Positions 59,699 to 64,000 of a stretch of 64,000 nt of DNA are shown here, piece by piece. The notes under the pieces are model-generated. The model did not search any database. It was not told the origin of the DNA and saw only the letters and a list, made by a program, of their open reading frames with translations. The position numbers were made by a program, and so were the translations under genes. Source of the DNA: Stutzerimonas stutzeri (GTDB lineage Bacteria > Pseudomonadota > Gammaproteobacteria > Enterobacterales > Pasteurellaceae). The DNA lies in assembly GCA_901420285.1 (NCBI GenBank), contig CABDVE010000001.1, positions 434,001 through 498,000 on the forward strand. Direction: 5' to 3'. Within the stretch, counting starts at the first letter, position 1, and the number at the start of each line of letters is the position of its first letter.

Positions 59699-59738
59699 GA
59701 AAGTGCGGTCGCTCAATAACAAAAGCGGCCGCATTTTT
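59699..59738 (+). terminator. Terminator after tig containing a canonical uptake core
   Basis: TGCGGTCGCT pairs with AGCGGCCGCA (10 bases, one G-U), followed by TTTTTAT. The uptake core AAGTGCGGT at 59701-59709 forms the left arm. Confidence 0.8.
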
Positions 59739-59795
59739 ATTTGCCCATCATTTCAGGTAAAATAATCGACAATTTTATTCGTAGTAGGTGAGAAA

Positions 59796-60377
59796 ATGAG
59801 TTTAATTCCTATGGTCGTGGAGCAAACTTCGCGCGGCGAACGTTCTTACGACATTTATTCCCGTTTATTAAAAGAACGCGTGATTTTTTTAACTGGTGAA
59901 GTTGAAGATCACATGGCAAACTTAATCGTGGCGCAACTTCTGTTTTTGGAATCGGAAGAGCCTAACAAAGATATTAATATTTATATCAATTCGCCGGGCG
60001 GCTCGGTCACGGCGGGTATGGCGATTTACGATACGATGCAATTTGTCAAGCCGGATATTCGTACGCTTTGCGTGGGGCAAGCCTGTTCCATGGGCGCGTT
60101 TTTATTGGCGGGCGGTACTGCGGGTAAACGTGCGGCGTTACCACATGCGCGCGTAATGATTCACCAACCATTGGGTGGGTTCCGCGGTCAGGCATCGGAT
60201 ATTCAAATTCACGCGCAAGAAATCTTAAAAATTAAACACACCTTAAATGAGCGTTTAGCCTTCCACACCGGGCAGCCTATGGAACGCATTGAAAAAGATA
60301 CGGATCGCGACAATTTTATGTCGGCCGAAGAAGCTAAAGCCTATGGCCTTGTGGATGACGTGTTGATTAAACGTTAA
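59796..60377 (+). CDS. clpP: ATP-dependent Clp protease proteolytic subunit
   Basis: A 193-residue serine protease with catalytic Ser 98 ([10 protein letters not shown]), His 123 (VMIHQPLGG) and Asp 172 (DTDRDNF). The N-terminal [22 protein letters not shown] contains the propeptide-like start. It forms the tetradecameric chamber that works with ClpX or ClpA. It precedes clpX by 9 bases. Confidence 0.97.
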   Translation: MSLIPMVVEQTSRGERSYDIYSRLLKERVIFLTGEVEDHMANLIVAQLLFLESEEPNKDINIYINSPGGSVTAGMAIYDTMQFVKPDIRTLCVGQACSMGAFLLAGGTAGKRAALPHARVMIHQPLGGFRGQASDIQIHAQEILKIKHTLNERLAFHTGQPMERIEKDTDRDNFMSAEEAKAYGLVDDVLIKR

Positions 60378-60386
60378 GGGTAAAAA

Positions 60387-61637
60387 ATGACAGACAAAGA
60401 TAAAGATTTACACTGTTCTTTTTGTGGCAAAGAAAAAAGCGAAGTCGATAAATTAATCGCCGGTACCGACGGTTATATTTGTAACGAATGTATCGAACTT
60501 TGTCATTCAATGCTGGAAGAAAGTGCCGAAACCAATGATGCAGAAGATGGTCAATGCGGTGCTGAGAAGGATGTTAAGTTGCCGACGCCGCATGAGATTC
60601 GCGCTCATTTGGATGATTATGTAATTGGCCAGGATTACGCGAAAAAAGTGCTGTCGGTCGCGGTGTACAATCATTACAAACGCCAACGTACTAACCATGA
60701 AAGCAATGATGTGGAATTGGGGAAAAGCAATATTTTATTAATCGGTCCGACAGGTAGCGGTAAAACGTTATTGGCACAAACGTTGGCGCGCCGTTTAAAC
60801 GTACCTTTCGCCATGGCGGATGCGACAACCTTAACCGAGGCCGGTTATGTGGGCGAAGACGTGGAGAACGTATTGCAAAAATTATTGCAAAACTGTGAGT
60901 ACGATACGGCAAAAGCGGAACAAGGCATTATTTATATTGATGAAATTGATAAAATCAGTCGTAAATCGGAAGGTGCTTCAATCACCCGAGACGTATCCGG
61001 CGAAGGTGTACAACAAGCGTTGCTGAAACTCATCGAAGGCACCGTGGCTTCCGTGCCACCGCAAGGCGGGCGCAAACATCCGCAGCAAGAAATGTTGAAG
61101 GTGGACACGTCCAAAATTCTGTTTATTTGCGGCGGAGCGTTTGCCGGCTTGGATAAAATTATCGGTAAGCGTACGCAAACCGGTACCGGTATCGGTTTTG
61201 ATGCGAAAGTGGAAAAAGACGAAGAAGAGCAATCTTTATCCGAATTATTCCGCCAAGTGGAACCGGACGATTTAATGAAATTTGGTTTAATTCCGGAATT
61301 TATTGGTCGTTTGCCGATGATTGCGCCGTTAAGCGAATTGGATGAAGAGGCATTGGTGCAAATTTTGACCCAACCGAAAAACGCGCTTACTAAACAATAT
61401 CAAGCTTTGTTCGGCTTGGAAAATGTTGAATTGGAATTTACTCAGGAAGCGTTAAAGGCTATGGCGAAAAAAGCGCTTGAACGTAAAACCGGTGCGCGTG
61501 GGCTTCGTTCTATCGTGGAAGCCGTGTTGTTAGACACGATGTATGATTTGCCGTCGATCGAGAATCTTGAAAAAGTCGTGGTGGATGAATCAACCATTGT
61601 CGAAAATGAGGCGCCGAAGTTAGTTTATCGTTCTTAG
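60387..61637 (+). CDS. clpX: ATP-dependent Clp protease ATP-binding subunit ClpX
   Basis: A 416-residue AAA+ unfoldase: N-terminal zinc-binding domain ([14 protein letters not shown]...CNECIELC, about 11-40), Walker [13 protein letters not shown], Walker [11 protein letters not shown] and the C-terminal [12 protein letters not shown] sensor 2. It unfolds ssrA-tagged and other proteins for ClpP. A dispersed word at 60552-60562 sits in the linker after the zinc domain. A weak AT-rich hairpin follows (about 61676-61704). Confidence 0.97.
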   Translation: MTDKDKDLHCSFCGKEKSEVDKLIAGTDGYICNECIELCHSMLEESAETNDAEDGQCGAEKDVKLPTPHEIRAHLDDYVIGQDYAKKVLSVAVYNHYKRQRTNHESNDVELGKSNILLIGPTGSGKTLLAQTLARRLNVPFAMADATTLTEAGYVGEDVENVLQKLLQNCEYDTAKAEQGIIYIDEIDKISRKSEGASITRDVSGEGVQQALLKLIEGTVASVPPQGGRKHPQQEMLKVDTSKILFICGGAFAGLDKIIGKRTQTGTGIGFDAKVEKDEEEQSLSELFRQVEPDDLMKFGLIPEFIGRLPMIAPLSELDEEALVQILTQPKNALTKQYQALFGLENVELEFTQEALKAMAKKALERKTGARGLRSIVEAVLLDTMYDLPSIENLEKVVVDESTIVENEAPKLVYRS

Positions 61638-61771
61638 TGAACATTTCTATAAAGCGGAGCATTTGATTTTCCTTTGCGTTTTCTATTTTTCAATAGGAAA
61701 CGCATAAAGAAAGTGTTACAATCGCGCGTTCTTAAATTTCCCCCCTTTTCCCTTTTAAAACGGATTCAATT

Positions 61772-62185
61772 ATGGCAACTGAAATTGTTGAGAAAAATAA
61801 AAAAACAGAAGAATCGGTAGAAGCTAAATCAAAAGGCCTAAATACGTTACTTTGGGTATTGGTTGTAGTTTTATTTGCCGCCGCTGCGATCGGAAATGTC
61901 TATTTTCAAAAAGATTTTTCTGCGCCCGTGCGCGTGATTGGGATGGCTGTCGCCCTTGTATTAGCATTTATTTTTGCAGCGATTACCAATGAAGGCAGTA
62001 AAGCGCGTAGTTTCTTTAAAGAAGCTCGTAACGAAGCCCGTAAAGTGGTATGGCCGACTCGTCAAGAAACCCGTCAAACTACATTTATCGTGATGGGTGT
62101 GACCGTTATTGCGTCTTTATTTTTCTGGGCGACAGATTCTATTATCGTGTCAATTATTAACTTTCTAACCGATTTGAGATTCTAA
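61772..62185 (+). CDS. secE: Preprotein translocase subunit SecE
   Basis: A 137-residue protein with three membrane helices (about 25-45, 52-70, 108-132) and the conserved amphipathic segment [24 protein letters not shown]. It is the essential clamp of the SecYEG channel. The tuf and tRNA-Trp genes that precede secE in many enterobacteria are absent; clpX is upstream instead. Confidence 0.95.
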   Translation: MATEIVEKNKKTEESVEAKSKGLNTLLWVLVVVLFAAAAIGNVYFQKDFSAPVRVIGMAVALVLAFIFAAITNEGSKARSFFKEARNEARKVVWPTRQETRQTTFIVMGVTVIASLFFWATDSIIVSIINFLTDLRF

Positions 62186-62186
62186 A

Positions 62187-62744
62187 ATGACTGAAGAAAC
62201 AACCGTATCGAAAAAACGTTGGTACGTATTACAAGCGTTTTCCGGTTTTGAAAGCCGTGTTGCACTAACGTTGCGTGAATACATTAAACAATACCAAATG
62301 GAAGATCAGTTTGGTGAAGTGTTAGTGCCGACTGAAGAAGTGGTTGAAAATGTGGCGGGCAAACGCCGTAAGAGCGAGCGCAAATTTTTCCCAGGCTATG
62401 TGTTAGTCGAAATGGAAATGAACGATGATACATGGCATTTAGTGAAAAGCGTGCCGCGCGTAATGGGCTTCATCGGTGGTACCCCGGATAAACCGGCGCC
62501 GATTTCTAAACGTGAAGCGGATGCTATTTTAAATCGTTTGGAACAAAGTGCCGATAAACCGCGCCATCGTAACGAATACCATCCGGGCGAAGAGATTCGC
62601 GTCACAGAAGGTCCGTTTGCAGACTTTAACGGCACGGTGGAAGAAGTAGATTATGAAAAAGGCCGCTTAAAAGTGTCCGTCTCTATTTTCGGTCGTGCAA
62701 CACCGGTTGAACTTGAGTTCAGTCAAGTGGAAAAAACACATTAA
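62187..62744 (+). CDS. nusG: Transcription termination/antitermination factor NusG
   Basis: A 185-residue protein: NGN domain ([30 protein letters not shown]) and C-terminal KOW domain ([22 protein letters not shown]). It bridges RNA polymerase to Rho or the ribosome. It starts 1 base after the secE stop codon and ends in a terminator, so rplK is not on the same transcript by default. Confidence 0.96.
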   Translation: MTEETTVSKKRWYVLQAFSGFESRVALTLREYIKQYQMEDQFGEVLVPTEEVVENVAGKRRKSERKFFPGYVLVEMEMNDDTWHLVKSVPRVMGFIGGTPDKPAPISKREADAILNRLEQSADKPRHRNEYHPGEEIRVTEGPFADFNGTVEEVDYEKGRLKVSVSIFGRATPVELEFSQVEKTH

Positions 62745-62762
62745 TCTAAGAAAGCGTTCAAT

Positions 62763-62800
62763 AACCGCACTGCCTAAAAGCGTGCGGTTATTTTTTTATC
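62763..62800 (+). terminator. Rho-independent terminator after nusG
   Basis: AACCGCAC and GTGCGGTT pair over 8 bases with an 11-base loop, followed by ATTTTTTT. The arms are partial uptake cores. Confidence 0.82.
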
Positions 62801-62883
62801 AGAAGCTAACTAACTCAAGAGGCTCGGCGAAGGTTTGATATGCTTACGGATAGAACCTTCTGAAAGGCAGAGAATGCCGTAGG

Positions 62884-62921
62884 TACCGCATTGAAAGGGG
62901 CTTCAATGCGGTGCTGTTTGG
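62884..62921. repeat. Inverted pair of the dispersed word between nusG and rplK
   Basis: Left arm TACCGCATTGAA with a changed first base and right arm TTCAATGCGGTGCTGTTT; stem of about 13 bases with a loop of about 8. It follows the nusG terminator, so it may act as a second one. Confidence 0.7.
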
Positions 62922-62978
62922 GGACTTCATTTATCTTCCGGTGCGCTCGGAGAGCATATTATAATTTCGTAAAATCTC

Positions 62979-63007
62979 TTGAAAATTCGTCGCGCTTTAA
63001 CTATAAT
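62979..63007 (+). promoter_or_regulatory. rplK promoter
   Basis: TTGAAA (62979-62984), exactly 17 bases, TATAAT (63002-63007): a near-consensus sigma-70 promoter for rplK-rplA, with start expected near 63014. Confidence 0.85.
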
Positions 63008-63018
63008 CCGCAGCCTGT

Positions 63019-63048
63019 TTATGAGCCGATCTCCGGCTCATATTTTTG
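63019..63048 (+). promoter_or_regulatory. Hairpin with U run in the rplK leader
   Basis: TATGAGCCG and CGGCTCATA form a 9-base stem with a 5-base loop followed by TTTTT, within the first 35 bases of the rplK transcript. It could be an early attenuator or part of the L1-binding leader. Confidence 0.55.
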
Positions 63049-63126
63049 TGTGGTGCAATGTTGCGTTGCGCCGAACATCATCGGGGAGCTATTTATAGCG
63101 TTATCACCCATTCAGAGGAAACAAAA

Positions 63127-63555
63127 ATGGCAAAAAAAGTTCAAGCCTACGTTAAGCTGCAAGTTGCAGCAGGTATGGCAAACCCATCACCGCCGGTTGG
63201 TCCTGCATTAGGTCAACAAGGGGTGAACATCATGGAATTCTGTAAAGCATTCAACGCGCGTACTGAGAGCTTAGAAAAAGGCTTACCGATTCCAGTTGTT
63301 ATCACTGTATATGCAGACCGTTCATTTACTTTCGTAACTAAAACTCCGCCGGCAGCTGTTTTATTGAAAAAAGCAGCAGGCGTTAAATCCGGCTCCGGTA
63401 AACCGAACAAAGATAAAGTGGGTAAAGTCACTTTAGATCAAGTTCGTCAAATCGCTGAAACTAAAGCAGCAGATATGACTGGTGCGACTATCGAAACCAA
63501 AATGAAATCAATCGCCGGTACCGCTCGTTCAATGGGCTTAGTGGTGGAGGAATAA
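63127..63555 (+). CDS. rplK: 50S ribosomal protein L11
   Basis: 142 residues from the ATG at 63127 with AGAGGAAAC upstream ([20 protein letters not shown]). [20 protein letters not shown] is the thiostrepton-site N-terminal domain; the C-terminal domain ([18 protein letters not shown]) binds 23S rRNA helices 43-44. L11 is part of the GTPase centre. Its partner rplA follows after 4 bases. Confidence 0.97.
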   Translation: MAKKVQAYVKLQVAAGMANPSPPVGPALGQQGVNIMEFCKAFNARTESLEKGLPIPVVITVYADRSFTFVTKTPPAAVLLKKAAGVKSGSGKPNKDKVGKVTLDQVRQIAETKAADMTGATIETKMKSIAGTARSMGLVVEE

Positions 63556-63559
63556 TACG

Positions 63560-64000
63560 ATGGCTAAATTGACGAAAAAAATGAAAGCAATCAAAGCTGG
63601 CGTAGATTCTACTAAAGCATACGAGATCAACGAGGCCATCGCCGTATTAAAACAATTTGCGACCGCTAAATTCGTTGAAAGCGTTGACGTTGCAGTAAAC
63701 TTGGGGATCGACCCGCGTAAATCCGATCAAAACGTACGTGGTGCAACTGTATTACCACATGGTACCGGTCGTGAAGTGCGTGTTGCCGTGTTCACTCAAG
63801 GTGCCAACGCCGAAGCTGCAAAAGCGGCGGGTGCCGATTTAGTGGGTATGGAAGATTTGGCTGAACAAGTTAAAAAAGGCGAAATGAACTTCGACGTAGT
63901 TATCGCTTCTCCTGACGCAATGCGCGTTGTTGGTCAGTTAGGTCAAGTATTAGGCCCGCGCGGTTTAATGCCGAATCCAAAAGTGGGTACCGTAACGCCA
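63560..64000 (+). CDS. rplA: 50S ribosomal protein L1 (3' end outside window)
   Basis: The first 147 codons of rplA from the ATG at 63560 ([14 protein letters not shown]), including [30 protein letters not shown], a signature of L1. L1 binds 23S rRNA at the L1 stalk and represses rplK-rplA translation at the leader. The gene runs off the window. Confidence 0.95.
   Translation, partial: MAKLTKKMKAIKAGVDSTKAYEINEAIAVLKQFATAKFVESVDVAVNLGIDPRKSDQNVRGATVLPHGTGREVRVAVFTQGANAEAAKAAGADLVGMEDLAEQVKKGEMNFDVVIASPDAMRVVGQLGQVLGPRGLMPNPKVGTVTP

Overview
The window is chromosomal DNA of a Pasteurellaceae bacterium, most likely Aggregatibacter or a close Haemophilus relative. The evidence is the housekeeping proteins (HbpA, the short 192-residue GlpG, MaoP, RseC, LptD and others all look Haemophilus-like) and the Haemophilus-type DNA uptake core AAGTGCGGT, of which I found at least 14 copies by eye. 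No tRNA, rRNA, CRISPR array, prophage or full insertion sequence was recognised.

Positions 1-15457 hold most of a pigment-type fatty acid/polyketide locus in two converging halves. The plus half (cut by the window edge) runs LolA-like carrier, MMPL exporter, DUF3261 lipoprotein, ketosynthase, dehydratase, ketoreductase, ketosynthase. The minus half runs DarA-like, DarB-like ketosynthase III, a small HTH protein, a RhuM-family protein, a BtrH_N-type protein, ABC ATPase, ABC permease, ACP, ketosynthase and a degenerate ketosynthase. Together they look like an aryl polyene (APE) plus dialkylresorcinol (DAR) pathway, the combination known from flexirubin-type pigments, with dedicated export to the outer membrane.

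Positions 15546-30124 carry hslR, nudE, gpt, pepD and then the minus-strand rplJ-rplL-rpoB-rpoC operon with its L10 leader and rplL-rpoB attenuator, followed by ridA and mlaA. Positions 30425-48773 are a mosaic of small housekeeping operons: the haem/peptide-binding lipoprotein HbpA, a TerC-type membrane protein, an MFS exporter, mobB, rseC, rsmJ, trmA, maoP, dsbA, yihD, mobA, glpG, glpR, lptD, tag-aroE-tsaC-yrdD and an ABC-F ATPase. Positions 48774-54068 carry a His-rich PepSY protein with an OmpR/QseBC-type two-component system, then a 0.7-kb stretch without a convincing gene but with several hairpins, a broken gene and dusA. The end has trmL, rsmD, ftsYEX, tig, clpPX, secE-nusG and the start of rplK-rplA, so the usual secE-nusG-rplKAJL-rpoBC block is split into two pieces about 35 kb apart on opposite strands.

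The most unusual signal is a second dispersed word, consensus AAAATAGCACCGCATTGRA with the 11-base core GCACCGCATTG. I count 26 exact cores, both inside genes and as intergenic inverted pairs that form hairpins at gene ends. It behaves like an uptake sequence, shares the ACCGCA heart of the known one, and is more frequent here than the known one.
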